Source of the DNA: Luteibacter anthropi
GTDB taxonomy: Bacteria; Pseudomonadota; Gammaproteobacteria; Xanthomonadales; Rhodanobacteraceae
NCBI RefSeq assembly: GCF_011759365.1
Contig: NZ_JAARLZ010000014.1
Coordinates: 1-64,000, forward strand
Direction of reading: 5' to 3'
DNA length: 64,000 nt
Under the pieces are notes generated by a model. That model saw nothing but the letters and a program-made list of their open reading frames with translations. It was not told the DNA's origin and ran no database searches. Shown here in pieces: positions 47,345 to 56,006 of this stretch. The translations under genes and the position numbers were made by a program. Numbering within the stretch: the first letter of the stretch is position 1; the number at the start of each line of letters is the position of its first letter.

Positions 47345-48153
47345 GCCTTGCCTCCGGGGAAACCGAGCGCGGTGGCGTAATCCCCTGCGGGGTACTGGAA
47401 GGGAACGGGGCCGTCGGGCTCGCCGCCGAAGAACTGCGCCGTCCACGGCGAACCGTCGCTGGCCAGCGTATCGGGCGCACCCTGCGCCACGACCTTGCCG
47501 TTGGCGATGAGGAACACGTGGTCGGCCACCTTCTGCACCGCCGCGAGCTCGTGCGCCACCAGTACGCTGGTGATGCCGAGGGTCTCGTTGAGCGTGCGGA
47601 TCAGCAGCAGCACCTGGTTCAGCGCGATGGGGTCGAGGCCCACGAAGGGCTCGTCGTAAAGAATGAGCGCCGGGTCGAAGACGATGGCACGCGCCAGCGC
47701 CACGCGACGGGCCATGCCGCCGGACAGCTCGGTGGGCATCAGCTTCGCGGCGCCGCGCAGGCCCACGGCCTGGAGCTTGTTCAGCACGATGTTGCGCACC
47801 AGTTCCTCCGGCAGCTTCGTGTGCTGGCGCAGCGGGAAGGCCACGTTCTCGAAGACGTCGAAGTCGGTGAGCAGGGCCGAGTTCTGGAACAGGTAGCCGA
47901 TGCGCTCGCGCAGCTCGAACAGCTTCTCGCGCGACAGCGAGGGTACGTTCTGGCCGTCTACCTCGATGCTGCCGGCATCGCCGCGCATCTGCCCGGTAAT
48001 GTGCTTGAGCAGGGTCGTTTTGCCCGTGCCGCTCGGACCCATGATCGCCGTGACCTTGCCACGGGGGATATCGAGGTCGAGCGAGTCGAAAATCGTCTTT
48101 CCGTTGAGGACCGTGGTCAGTCCGCGTACGCGGACGATGGCGTCGTCGGTCAT
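47341..48153 (-). CDS. mlaF: Mla ABC transporter ATP-binding protein MlaF
   Basis: A 270-residue ATPase. Walker A GPSGTGKTTLLKHITG, LSGGMARRVALARAIV (ABC signature), Walker B LILYDEPFVGLDPI and the AHELAAV switch are complete. The MlaF-type KxxFDxxDF preceding region (LFQNSALLTDFDVFENVAFPLR) matches. The C-terminal extension (about residues 245-270) corresponds to the MlaB/handshake tail in this family. Its start overlaps the gmk stop (48150-48153, ATGA), so it is translated after gmk. Confidence 0.96.
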   Translation of the reverse strand: MTDDAIVRVRGLTTVLNGKTIFDSLDLDIPRGKVTAIMGPSGTGKTTLLKHITGQMRGDAGSIEVDGQNVPSLSREKLFELRERIGYLFQNSALLTDFDVFENVAFPLRQHTKLPEELVRNIVLNKLQAVGLRGAAKLMPTELSGGMARRVALARAIVFDPALILYDEPFVGLDPIALNQVLLLIRTLNETLGITSVLVAHELAAVQKVADHVFLIANGKVVAQGAPDTLASDGSPWTAQFFGGEPDGPVPFQYPAGDYATALGFPGGKA

Positions 48154-48767
48154 GGGGCGATCAGCTCCTGGATCAGCGTCTCATGGCGTTTGGCGTTCAG
48201 CGGCGAGCGCAGGCGCACGGCGTGGACGATGGCCCGGAGGTCGCCCAGGGCGTCCTCGAAGCTGTCGTTGACGATGATGTAGTCGAATTCGTGCGCATGG
48301 GCGATCTCTTCGCGTGAATTGATCAACCGGCGCTCGATGACATCCGCCGCGTCCGTGTTACGACCGCGCAGGCGGCGTTCCAGTTCCACGCGCGACGGCG
48401 GCAGGATGAACACGCTGACGCAGTCCGGCTTGCCCTTGCGCACCTGGCGCGCGCCCTGCCAGTCGATTTCCAGCAGTACGTCGGCGCCCGAATTCAGTTT
48501 TTCTTCCACCACGGTACGCGAGGTGCCGTAGAGGTTGCCGTGCACCACGGCATGTTCCAGGAAGATGCCGTCTTCGATTTCCTTTTCGAAATCGGGGCGC
48601 TCCACGAAGAAATAGTGCCGGCCGTACTGCTCGCCCACGCGCGGCGGGCGGGTGGTATGCGAAATGGACAGCGAAATCTGCGGCTCGCAGTCGAGCAGCG
48701 CGTTGACCAGCGTCGACTTGCCCGCACCCGACGGCGCGGCCACCACGAAAAGGGTGCCTGGCGTCAT
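48150..48767 (-). CDS. gmk: Guanylate kinase
   Basis: A 205-residue enzyme phosphorylating GMP to GDP. P-loop APSGAGKSTLVNALL (about 10-24), SISHTTRPPRVGEQYGRHYFFV (GMP-binding) and VLLEIDWQGARQVRK are typical. It is first in an operon with mlaFEDCB, with ATGA overlap to mlaF. In many gammaproteobacteria the next gene is rpoZ; here rpoZ and spoT are 4.7 kb downstream beyond the Mla genes on the same strand. The start is the ATG reading MTPGTLFVVAAPSG. Confidence 0.96.
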   Translation of the reverse strand: MTPGTLFVVAAPSGAGKSTLVNALLDCEPQISLSISHTTRPPRVGEQYGRHYFFVERPDFEKEIEDGIFLEHAVVHGNLYGTSRTVVEEKLNSGADVLLEIDWQGARQVRKGKPDCVSVFILPPSRVELERRLRGRNTDAADVIERRLINSREEIAHAHEFDYIIVNDSFEDALGDLRAIVHAVRLRSPLNAKRHETLIQELIAP

Positions 48768-48892
48768 CCGCGGGTCTCTCGATGGGGGTTCATGGCTCTC
48801 TCCCGGAACACCGCCCCGCCGGCAAGGCCGATGGGGCGCGGCATTACGTTGCGCAAAACGGGATTGTAGCCGGATTCACCCCCGGACGGCCC

Positions 48893-49681
48893 TTACCCGT
48901 GATGCAGGGCCGTCATGAGGGCCACGCTGACGATCAGGATCAGCAGCCCCGGAACGCACCAGAGCACCCAGAACACGGCCTTGGGTGCGGGCGGCTGGGT
49001 CTGGCCGGTCTGCCGCCAGCGCGCCACCCAGCTCATCTGCCCCTGCATGTAGAACGTGGTGAAGAAGAACAGCGTGATGCCGCCGACCTCGGGGACCAGG
49101 CCCAGCGGGGATAACACCCGGCGCATGGAGCTGGCCATCGAAAAGAACGCCACGATCATGCAGGCCCATTGGGCGAGGCCGATCACCAGTTGCGGAAAGA
49201 TCAAGGCCACCGAGGTCAGGCCGTCGCCGACTCTCGCGACCTGGCTGCCGATGCCGAATCCCCACACCACCAGCGTCAGCAGCAACGACGCCACCAGCCA
49301 GCCGGTGGCCTTGCTCGACGGATCGATCTTCTTGATCCAGCTGGCCTGCACGAAGGGCCAGACGATGCCCATGACACCCAGGGTGGGAATGCACAGCAGG
49401 AGCACCAGAAACCAGTGCAGACTGGGGGGCTCGGGCAAGGCCCTCACAGCGGCATCGTGGGCCGCCAGGCCACCGAAGGCGTCCGGCGGCAGCGGCGGCA
49501 CGGCCTCGGGCGCCAGCCCCAGCATCTCGTGCAGCGGGCGCCACTCGGCCATGCCGTCCACCCAGGCCAGCATCGACGGCGATACCTTGCGTTCGGCCAG
49601 CCACTGATGAATCAGCGATTCGGCATAGGGTCCGAATTTCTCCTGCCCCCTGCCCAGCCAGATCTGACGTTCCTCGCCCAT
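48893..49681 (-). CDS. GYF-like (DUF4339) domain membrane protein
   Basis: A 262-residue protein with an N-terminal DUF4339 (GYF_2) domain (about 5-55: IWLGRGQEKFGPYAESLIHQWLAERKVSPSMLAWVDGMAEWRPL), then four or five hydrophobic segments (WFLVLLLCIPTLGVMGIVWPF, ATGWLVASLLLTLVVWGFGIG, and so on). DUF4339 domains are thought to bind proline-rich peptides; the membrane part is unassigned. Function unknown. It is divergent from brnQ and ~125 bp from gmk. Confidence 0.78.
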   Translation of the reverse strand: MGEERQIWLGRGQEKFGPYAESLIHQWLAERKVSPSMLAWVDGMAEWRPLHEMLGLAPEAVPPLPPDAFGGLAAHDAAVRALPEPPSLHWFLVLLLCIPTLGVMGIVWPFVQASWIKKIDPSSKATGWLVASLLLTLVVWGFGIGSQVARVGDGLTSVALIFPQLVIGLAQWACMIVAFFSMASSMRRVLSPLGLVPEVGGITLFFFTTFYMQGQMSWVARWRQTGQTQPPAPKAVFWVLWCVPGLLILIVSVALMTALHHG

Positions 49682-49810
49682 TCCCCGATCCCCTTCGCTG
49701 CAAGTCGCCGGAGTATGCCCAAGGAAGCCACGGTGGGCGAGATGCCTCCATACGGGTTCGTTCGGACGCCCGCAGGGGCTATGCTCGACCCTTCCCCTCC
49801 CCGCCACGCC

Positions 49811-51136
49811 GTGCCTTCATCAGTGAACACGTTCCGAGCCAGAGACATCCTCATCCTGGGATTCATGAATTTCGCCCTGTACGTCGGTGCGGGCAACATC
49901 ATCTTTCCGCCCTTCATCGGCCTGCAGGCCGGCACCTCGGTATGGGCAGCGGCCGCGGGCTTCCTTCTTACGGGTGTGGGGCTGCCGGTGATCACCTCGA
50001 TCGCCATGGCCCGCGCGGGCGGCTCGATGTCGGTGCTGACCCGGTCGGTGGGGCGCACGAGCGGCACGGTGCTTACCATCGTCTGCTACCTGTGCATCGG
50101 TCCGCTCTTTGCCATTCCGCGCACGACCACGGTGTCGTACGAGACGGCCATCCAGCCCTTCGTGGGCTCGGATCACTGGCTGTGGCTGTTCAGTCTTGCC
50201 TATTTCGCCGTGGTGATCGCGGTGTCTCTGCATCCGGGCAAGCTGATGGATACCGTGGGCAAGGTACTCTCGCCCATCAAGATCGTCGCGCTCATCGTGC
50301 TGGCGATCACCACGCTGCTGTGGCCCGCCGGCCAGCCGGGCCAGCCTACGGAGCTGTATGCGCATGCCGCGTTCTCGCAGGGCCTGACCAACGGCTACCT
50401 CACGATGGATACGCTGGGCGCCCTGGCCTTCGGTATCGTCATCGTCAACGCCATCCGCTCGCGCGGCGTGGACTCACCGAGCCTCATCACCCGCTATGCC
50501 GTGCTGTCGGGCATCATCGCCGGCATCGGCCTGGCGCTCATCTATATCTGCCTGTTCCTGCTGGGCACGGGCAGCAACGCCATTGCCGGTAGCGCCACCA
50601 ATGGCGCCGAGGTGCTGAGCGCCTATGTGCATTACAGCTACGGCCTCGGCGGCAGTGTATTCCTGGGTGTGTTGATCACCATCGCCTGCATGGTCACCGC
50701 CATCGGCCTGACCTGCGCATGCGCCAGCTATTTCAGCGGCATCACGCGCATCGGGTACAGCACATATGTGTGGATTTTCGCGGCGTTCTCGTGGGGCGTC
50801 TCCAACCTGGGGCTCACGCGTCTCATTGGCGTGTCGGTGCCGATCCTCACGTCGATCTATCCGGTCTTCATCGTGCTGATCGCCACGTTCTTCATGCGCC
50901 CGCTGTTCCGTTCGCCGTCGCGCGTGGTGGTGCCCGTGGCGATCGTCGCGCTCATCGTCGGCAGCGCCGATGCGCTCAACGCCGCCGGTTTCGATGCGCT
51001 GTCGGTGGTAAAGCAGCTGCCGCTGCACGACCAGGGCCTGTCGTGGCTGCCGCCTGTGCTGGTGGTAATGGCCATGGCGGCCCTAGCAGATCGCCTCGGC
51101 GGCCCAGGCCGCGAACTAGGCACAGACACACCGTAA
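49811..51136 (+). CDS. brnQ: Branched-chain amino acid transporter (LIVCS family)
   Basis: A ~441-residue Na+/branched-chain amino acid symporter with 12 membrane helices. Diagnostic strings are FMNFALYVGAGNIIFPPFIGLQAG at the N-terminus, PLFAIPRTTTVSYE, LGALAFGIVIVNAIRSRGV and the C-terminal half. A GTG at 49811 (VPSSVNTFRARDI) is preferred; GTG at 49823 and ATG at 49781 are alternatives and none has a clear Shine-Dalgarno. It ends with TAA at 51134-51136, five bases before a REP; the last ~35 bp of the gene reappear after the REP pair as part of a duplication. Confidence 0.9.
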   Translation: MPSSVNTFRARDILILGFMNFALYVGAGNIIFPPFIGLQAGTSVWAAAAGFLLTGVGLPVITSIAMARAGGSMSVLTRSVGRTSGTVLTIVCYLCIGPLFAIPRTTTVSYETAIQPFVGSDHWLWLFSLAYFAVVIAVSLHPGKLMDTVGKVLSPIKIVALIVLAITTLLWPAGQPGQPTELYAHAAFSQGLTNGYLTMDTLGALAFGIVIVNAIRSRGVDSPSLITRYAVLSGIIAGIGLALIYICLFLLGTGSNAIAGSATNGAEVLSAYVHYSYGLGGSVFLGVLITIACMVTAIGLTCACASYFSGITRIGYSTYVWIFAAFSWGVSNLGLTRLIGVSVPILTSIYPVFIVLIATFFMRPLFRSPSRVVVPVAIVALIVGSADALNAAGFDALSVVKQLPLHDQGLSWLPPVLVVMAMAALADRLGGPGRELGTDTP

Positions 51137-51140
51137 CCCT

Positions 51141-51314
51141 GTAGGAGCGCGCCTGCGCGCGACCGGTTTTCGCTTCGGTCCGGTCGCGCGCAAGGCGCGC
51201 TCCTACAACAGCATCAGGCCGCGGTAGCGCACACGCATCCCGTAACCCTGTAGGAGCGCGCCTGCGCGCGACCGGTTTTCGCTCTGGTCCGGTCGCGCGC
51301 AGGCGCGCTCCTAC
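51141..51314. repeat. Duplicated REP inverted pair (two BIMEs) between brnQ and the AraC gene
   Basis: Units at 51141-51166 (+), 51180-51206 (-), 51250-51275 (+) and 51289-51314 (-). The two pairs are near-identical, including a shared spacer, and each is preceded by CCGTAACCCT, which in the first copy is the end of brnQ. Roughly 51105-51207 reappears as 51218-51315. The last unit's GTAG supplies the TAG stop of the AraC gene. Confidence 0.9.
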
Positions 51315-52222
51315 ATGTGTGGAAGGTAGTGGCTGGGGGCTACGCCTACGATGCGCTTGAAGGCGTGGCTGAAGGCGCTTTCCGAGGTGTAGCCCAGGTC
51401 GCGCGCCAATACCGATACCGGCTGGTCGCCCTTGCGCAAGGCATGGCAGGCCAGCCGCATGCGCCACTGCGCGACATAGGCCAGCGGTGCCACACCGGCC
51501 ACGCACTTGAAGTGCGCCGCGAAGGCCGTACGCGACATCGCCGCCAGCTTCGCCAGTTCATCCAGCCGCCACGCACGCGCCGGCTCGGCATGCACGCGCC
51601 GCAGCACACCAGACAGGCGCACATCCGTCGCCGCACGCAGCCAGCCCTCGCGCGGCACTTCGCCGGTGGCGAGAAACGCCCTCAGGATATGCAGGAACAA
51701 CAGGTAAGCCAGCTGCATCGTCGCCAGCGAGGCACCCAGGCGGTCACCCGACTGTTCCTCCATCATCCGGTCGATCAGCCAGCGGATCACCACCGCATCC
51801 GCTGCGTCCCCGTGCACATGGATGAAGGTAGGCAACGCCTCGATCAGCAGCGGCGCATACACGGGATGCAGGCGCACGTGACCGCCGATGAGCAGCACCT
51901 CGTCGCTCTCGTTCACGGCGGCGATGGGCCAGCCTCCCGCTTCGAATGCTTCTCGCGCATCCCGGGGCGGAAGCGCCGGATCGCTCGCCAGTACGAAACG
52001 CTGTTCGTTGATCAGCAGGATGACATCACCCGCCTGCATGAACACGGGCGTGGCATCGTTGCCGAGGCATGCCCAGCATTCACCGCGCACCACGGCGAAG
52101 AACTTCATCTTGTCCGCGGCAAGGAAGCTCAGCGACCAGTCGCCGCCCGCGTGGAATCCGCCGGAAACGACCGACTCGACCTCGGCCAGTCGCAGCATGT
52201 CAGTGATGGGATCGTGGGTCAT
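51311..52222 (-). CDS. AraC family transcriptional regulator (Cupin_6 type)
   Basis: A 303-residue regulator. The N-terminal cupin_6 domain (about 1-190; KMKFFAVVRGECWACLG, GDVILLINEQRFVLASD, LLIGGHVRLHP) is followed by an AraC DNA-binding domain with two helix-turn-helix motifs (MSRTAFAAHFKCVAG; LGYTSESAFSHAFKRIVGVAPSHYL). Cupin_6 regulators usually control the adjacent divergent gene, which here is a short-chain dehydrogenase 97 bp away. The stop codon lies in a REP. Confidence 0.9.
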   Translation of the reverse strand: MTHDPITDMLRLAEVESVVSGGFHAGGDWSLSFLAADKMKFFAVVRGECWACLGNDATPVFMQAGDVILLINEQRFVLASDPALPPRDAREAFEAGGWPIAAVNESDEVLLIGGHVRLHPVYAPLLIEALPTFIHVHGDAADAVVIRWLIDRMMEEQSGDRLGASLATMQLAYLLFLHILRAFLATGEVPREGWLRAATDVRLSGVLRRVHAEPARAWRLDELAKLAAMSRTAFAAHFKCVAGVAPLAYVAQWRMRLACHALRKGDQPVSVLARDLGYTSESAFSHAFKRIVGVAPSHYLPHM

Positions 52223-52319
52223 ACCCGGGACGATTGAGCATGTAACGGGGACTTTCAAGTATTCATCGTTCGGCCGCGCGTCCCTACCTTGGTGTCATAC
52301 CTGACCCAAGGAGCTCACC

Positions 52320-53312
52320 ATGCGCACACCACAGCAGCCCATTTCCTCCGGACACGGCCCTGCCACCACGGCCGATGACATCCTCGCGGGCATCGACCTG
52401 ACCGGACGCACCGCCATCGTGACCGGCGGTTACTCGGGCATCGGCACCGAGACCAGCCGCGCCCTGCGCGCCGCAGGCGCCCGCGTGATCGTACCCGCCC
52501 GCGACCTGGCCAAGGCACGCGAAAATCTCAAAGGCATCGACGTCGAGATCCTGCCCATGGACCTCGCCGATCCGGCCTCCATCGATGCTTTCGCCCGCGA
52601 AATCCTCGCCCGGAACGAACCGCTGCACATCCTCATCAACAGCGCCGGCGTGATGGCCTGCCCGCTGGAACACGACGCACGCGGTTACGAGCGCCAGTTC
52701 GCCACCAATCACCTCGGGCACTATCAGCTCACCGCACGTCTATGGCCTGCCCTCGTGCGAGCCAACGGCGCCCGTGTCGTGGCGCTGACCTCGCGCGGCC
52801 ATCGCTTTTCCGGCGTGGATTTCGATGATCCGCACTTCGAACGCCGCGAGTACAACCCCTGGGTGGCCTACGGCCAGTCGAAGACGGCCAATGCGCTGTT
52901 CGCACTTGCGGTGGACACACGCGGCCACGCCCAAGGCATCCGCGCCTTCTCCGTGCACCCCGGCGCCATCATCACCGACCTCGTCCGACATCTCAGCGAA
53001 GAAACCCTGCGCGGCTTCGGCGGCCTGGACGAACAGGGTCGCCCTGTCGCCGACCTCGCCAAGGGACTCAAGAACGTCGCGCAGGGCGCGGCAACCACCG
53101 TATGGGCGGCCGTGAGTCCGCAACTCGACGGCATGGGCGGCGTGTACTGCGAAGACTCGGACATCTCGCCCATCCTTCCCGATGACAGCGTCGCGGAACC
53201 CGGCCGCATATCCCAGGAAATCGGCGTGCGCCGCTGGGCCATCGATCCGGATGCGGCGGAAAGACTGTGGAACTTGAGTGAAACCCTGACCGGCGTGCAC
53301 CTGCCGGCCTAA
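52320..53312 (+). CDS. Short-chain dehydrogenase/reductase
   Basis: A 330-residue SDR. The NAD(P)-binding TGGYSGIGTETSRALRAAGARVI (glycine-rich) is near residue 37; NSAGVMACP is the NAG-like motif; catalytic Ser in VALTSRGHRFSGVDF and YGQSKTANALFALAV gives the Y-x3-K pair. Resemblance is to the retinol-dehydrogenase/protochlorophyllide-reductase-like oxidoreductases. AAGGAG lies seven bases before the ATG. It is divergent from the AraC gene, its probable regulator, and its stop overlaps that of the convergent LysR gene by 4 bp. Confidence 0.9.
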   Translation: MRTPQQPISSGHGPATTADDILAGIDLTGRTAIVTGGYSGIGTETSRALRAAGARVIVPARDLAKARENLKGIDVEILPMDLADPASIDAFAREILARNEPLHILINSAGVMACPLEHDARGYERQFATNHLGHYQLTARLWPALVRANGARVVALTSRGHRFSGVDFDDPHFERREYNPWVAYGQSKTANALFALAVDTRGHAQGIRAFSVHPGAIITDLVRHLSEETLRGFGGLDEQGRPVADLAKGLKNVAQGAATTVWAAVSPQLDGMGGVYCEDSDISPILPDDSVAEPGRISQEIGVRRWAIDPDAAERLWNLSETLTGVHLPA

Positions 53313-54229
53313 ACACCCCGGCGCGGGTCGCTTCGCTCACCCACCTGCCGCACGTGATCGATAAAACGTCGCACCACGTGCGGCACGTGGCGCGTGTTCG
53401 GATACACCGCATAGACGCCTTGATCCGGAAAGCGATGACGGCGTAACAGTGCCACCAGCGTCCCCTCGGCGAGCGACGGGGCTGCAAGCCAGCGTGGCAT
53501 GAGCGCCACGCCGTGGCCTGCGCGGGCGAAGGCCAGCAGCGTCGATGCGTTGTCCGCGCTCAGCATCACCTGCGCGGGATTACTGGGAAACGGGATGTCC
53601 ACGCCGTCGGGGCCGTGCAGGATCTGGTCCGGCAGGCGCGGGTAGCCGATACGCGGCAGGTCGAGCACCCAGGCCGGATCGTTCGGGCGTGCGCGGCCTG
53701 CGCGTTCCAGCAACGCTGGCGCGGCAACCGCCATGATGTCGTAACGCGACAACTCGGTCGCGCGGTATTCCGCGTCCTGGAGACGGCCGAGGCGAATGGC
53801 AAGGTCGAAGCGTTCGGAGATCAGCTGTGCCGGTGCGGAACTGGTGGAGAGGTGGATACGCAGGCCGGGATGTGCGGCGTGGAAATCGTTCACCCAGCCG
53901 ATCACCGCATGCGCGGCGTATTCGGCCGTGGTGGTGATGCGCAAGCGCCCCAGCAGGGGCGCATCGTCGCCACGCGCTTCGTCGATGGCGCGTCGTGCGC
54001 TTTCCAGGGTTTCGACGCAGCGCTCGTAGAAACGCTCCCCCGCGTCGGTGAGCGTGAGGCTGCGCGTGTTGCGGGTGAGCAAGGCCACGCCGAGGTCGGC
54101 CTCCAGCCGCTTGAGGTTGAAACTCACCACGGCCCGGCTGAAGCCCAGCGCTTTCGCAGCCGCCGACAACGAGCCGGCATCGACCACGGCCTTGAAGATG
54201 TCGAACCGGTCCAGGCTGATCATGGGCAT
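53309..54229 (-). CDS. LysR family transcriptional regulator
   Basis: A 306-residue regulator with the N-terminal winged helix (MISLDRFDIFKAVVDAGSLSAAAKALGFSRAVVSFNLKRLEADLGVALLTRNTRS) and an effector domain (LRITTTAEYAAHAVIGWVNDFHAAHPGLRI onwards). It is divergent from an MFS transporter gene; the 93-bp gap contains a perfect 17-bp palindrome (54233-54249) four bases from its start. The start is at MPMISLDRF; MISLDRF two codons in is equally possible. It overlaps the SDR gene tail by 4 bp. Confidence 0.92.
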   Translation of the reverse strand: MPMISLDRFDIFKAVVDAGSLSAAAKALGFSRAVVSFNLKRLEADLGVALLTRNTRSLTLTDAGERFYERCVETLESARRAIDEARGDDAPLLGRLRITTTAEYAAHAVIGWVNDFHAAHPGLRIHLSTSSAPAQLISERFDLAIRLGRLQDAEYRATELSRYDIMAVAAPALLERAGRARPNDPAWVLDLPRIGYPRLPDQILHGPDGVDIPFPSNPAQVMLSADNASTLLAFARAGHGVALMPRWLAAPSLAEGTLVALLRRHRFPDQGVYAVYPNTRHVPHVVRRFIDHVRQVGERSDPRRGV

Positions 54230-54232
54230 TCG

Positions 54233-54273
54233 TCAAAAAGTTTTTGACAATCTATACGCCATCGTGGGCTATT
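54233..54273 (+). promoter_or_regulatory. Palindromic operator and promoter between the LysR and MFS genes
   Basis: GTCAAAAA (54233-54240) and TTTTTGAC (54242-54249) form a perfect 8-bp inverted repeat around one base. A -35 TTGACA (54245-54250) overlaps its right arm, with GGCTAT (54268-54273) at 17-bp spacing as a weak -10 for the MFS gene. Binding by the divergent LysR protein is inference from position. Confidence 0.62.
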
Positions 54274-54322
54274 TCCAGACGAGCGGATTCCCTAGGCTTC
54301 ACGCTTTGACCGGAGCCCTGTC

Positions 54323-55504
54323 GTGGACGAGCGCAACCGCGTCGCCTGGATCTACCTGCTGGGCTTCGCCCTGGACCTGGTGAACATGTTCGCCGCCAAC
54401 GTGGCGATGCCCCGCATCGGGCATGACCTGGCGGCCAGCGTGACCCAGCTGTCTTGGGTGAGCGGCATCTACACGCTGGGGCTCACGGTAGTGATTCCTG
54501 CTGGTCCCCGGCTTGCCGCATGGCTGGGTGAAAAGCCGCTGATCTGCCTCTCCCTTGCCGGCTTTGCCGTGATGTCCGCGCTGGCCGGTACCACGAGCGA
54601 TATCCATACACTGATCGGCTGGCGGTTCGGTCAGGGGCTCTTTGGCGGAATGCTCATTCCGGTGGGGCAGGCCTGGGCGTATCGGCTTACGCCACCCACC
54701 GAGCGCAGCGCGCTCACCACGCGGGTGATGTTCGTGGCGCTGCTGATACCGGCGCTGTCGCCGATGCTGGGTGGTGTGCTCGTGGATGCCGTGTCGTGGC
54801 GCTGGCTGTATCTGGCCAACGTGCCGCTTGCATTGATGACCCTGGCGCTGGCCGTGCTGTGGCTGCCGCGTGGGCAGCACATCGCGGCGAGTGCTTCGTT
54901 TCTGCCCGCCATTCCGTCGCTGCTTCGCCTGCGTGCCCTGCATACGGCGATGCTGGTCTATCTGTTCGTCCCGGGCGTTTTCGTCGGCGTGAACCTCATC
55001 GCCGCACTGCATCTGGCCTCGCTCGGGTATTCACCCGGGGGCATCGGTGCACTGATGCTGCCGTGGGCCATCGCCTCGGGCGTGGCCATTCTCACCACCC
55101 GCAGGAGCTTCGGCCGCCTTGGTGCCAGACCGCTGCTGCTCGTCGGCATGGTCACGCAAGCCCTGGGCATCCTGGCACTCGGCAAGGTGACGGCGCCCGG
55201 CGATCCCTGGGCTGCCGGCGCGTTCGTGCTGATGGGGCTGGGCGGCAGCCTGTGTTCAAGCGCTGCACAGACGCTGGCCTTTACGGGCGTCACGGACGCA
55301 CGCATGGGCCAGGCCAGTGCGCTGTGGAACATGAATCGCCAGCTGGCCTTTTGTGCCGGACCCATCGTGATGGGTGCTGTTTGGCAATGGCTGGGTGGCT
55401 CGTATGCCTTTGCCGTGGCGGCCTTGCTGACCCTGCTTCCGGCGACCCTCGCCCTGGGCTTGTCCCATCGCCATACTTTCCCCATCGAGGAGACTTCCGC
55501 ATGA
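54323..55504 (+). CDS. Major facilitator superfamily transporter (drug efflux-like)
   Basis: A 393-residue MFS protein with 12 predicted membrane helices, resembling DHA1/2-type efflux transporters: LLGFALDLVNMFAANVAMPRIGHDL, TQLSWVSGIYTLG, then WRFGQGLFGGMLIPVGQA and ALSPMLGGVLVDAVSWRWLYLANVPLA (motif C-like). GTG start at 54323; no strong Shine-Dalgarno seen. Its stop overlaps the start of a DUF4440-like gene by 4 bp. Control by the divergent LysR regulator is likely. Confidence 0.88.
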   Translation: MDERNRVAWIYLLGFALDLVNMFAANVAMPRIGHDLAASVTQLSWVSGIYTLGLTVVIPAGPRLAAWLGEKPLICLSLAGFAVMSALAGTTSDIHTLIGWRFGQGLFGGMLIPVGQAWAYRLTPPTERSALTTRVMFVALLIPALSPMLGGVLVDAVSWRWLYLANVPLALMTLALAVLWLPRGQHIAASASFLPAIPSLLRLRALHTAMLVYLFVPGVFVGVNLIAALHLASLGYSPGGIGALMLPWAIASGVAILTTRRSFGRLGARPLLLVGMVTQALGILALGKVTAPGDPWAAGAFVLMGLGGSLCSSAAQTLAFTGVTDARMGQASALWNMNRQLAFCAGPIVMGAVWQWLGGSYAFAVAALLTLLPATLALGLSHRHTFPIEETSA

Positions 55505-55887
55505 CCGATATCGCGCACCAGGAAATCATCGAACTGCATCGGCAGATCGAAAGCCTGTTTGGGGGCACCGCCGAGGAAGATGCGCTGGATGCGCTCGTCG
55601 CGTGTTTCGACCCGGGTTTCCGCATGGTCACCGTGCGCGGCGACCGGATCGACCGCGATGGCGTGGCGACGCTGTTTGCCAGCCTGCGTGGAGCGCGACC
55701 GGGCATCCACATCGATATCGCCGATGTCGTGACCCATTCGGATGCCGATGGGTTGTGGGTGTCGTACACCGAAACGCAGACCCTGGGCGATGGCAGCGGT
55801 AATCGCCGTCATTCCACCGCGTGGTTGATGCCTGTGCCAGGCGGTCGTCCTGTCTGGCGGTATCTGCACGAGACCTTGCTGCCGTAG
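55501..55887 (+). CDS. Small SnoaL/DUF4440-like protein
   Basis: A 128-residue alpha+beta-barrel (NTF2-like) protein of the DUF4440/SnoaL type: EIIELHRQIESLFGG, ALVACFDPGFRMVTVRGDRIDRDGVATLFASLRG, then a beta-strand-rich half ending in PVWRYLHETLLP. Such proteins bind or isomerise small hydrophobic ligands; the substrate is unknown. It is translationally coupled to the MFS gene (ATGA), suggesting it acts on the same compound. Confidence 0.78.
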   Translation: MTDIAHQEIIELHRQIESLFGGTAEEDALDALVACFDPGFRMVTVRGDRIDRDGVATLFASLRGARPGIHIDIADVVTHSDADGLWVSYTETQTLGDGSGNRRHSTAWLMPVPGGRPVWRYLHETLLP

Positions 55888-55902
55888 CGATGCAGCGCAT
55901 TT

Positions 55903-55988
55903 GTAGGAGCGTGCCTTGCGCGCGACCGGTTGTCGCGAAATCATTCATCGCATTCGCCACATCGGTCGCGCGCAAGGCGCGCTCCTAC
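55903..55988. repeat. REP inverted pair between the DUF4440-like gene and the bet locus
   Basis: Units at 55903-55929 (+) and 55962-55988 (-), head-out and 32 bp apart, in a convergent gap; the porin gene stop is 19 bp further. Confidence 0.88.
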
Positions 55989-56006
55989 AGTGGATCGGTG
56001 AGGCCA

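Noticed and set aside
51131-51315. Regularly spaced repeats resembling a short CRISPR array
   Set aside because: The units alternate in orientation, are palindromic with GTAG heads, occur all over the window and have no cas genes nearby; they are REP/BIME elements.
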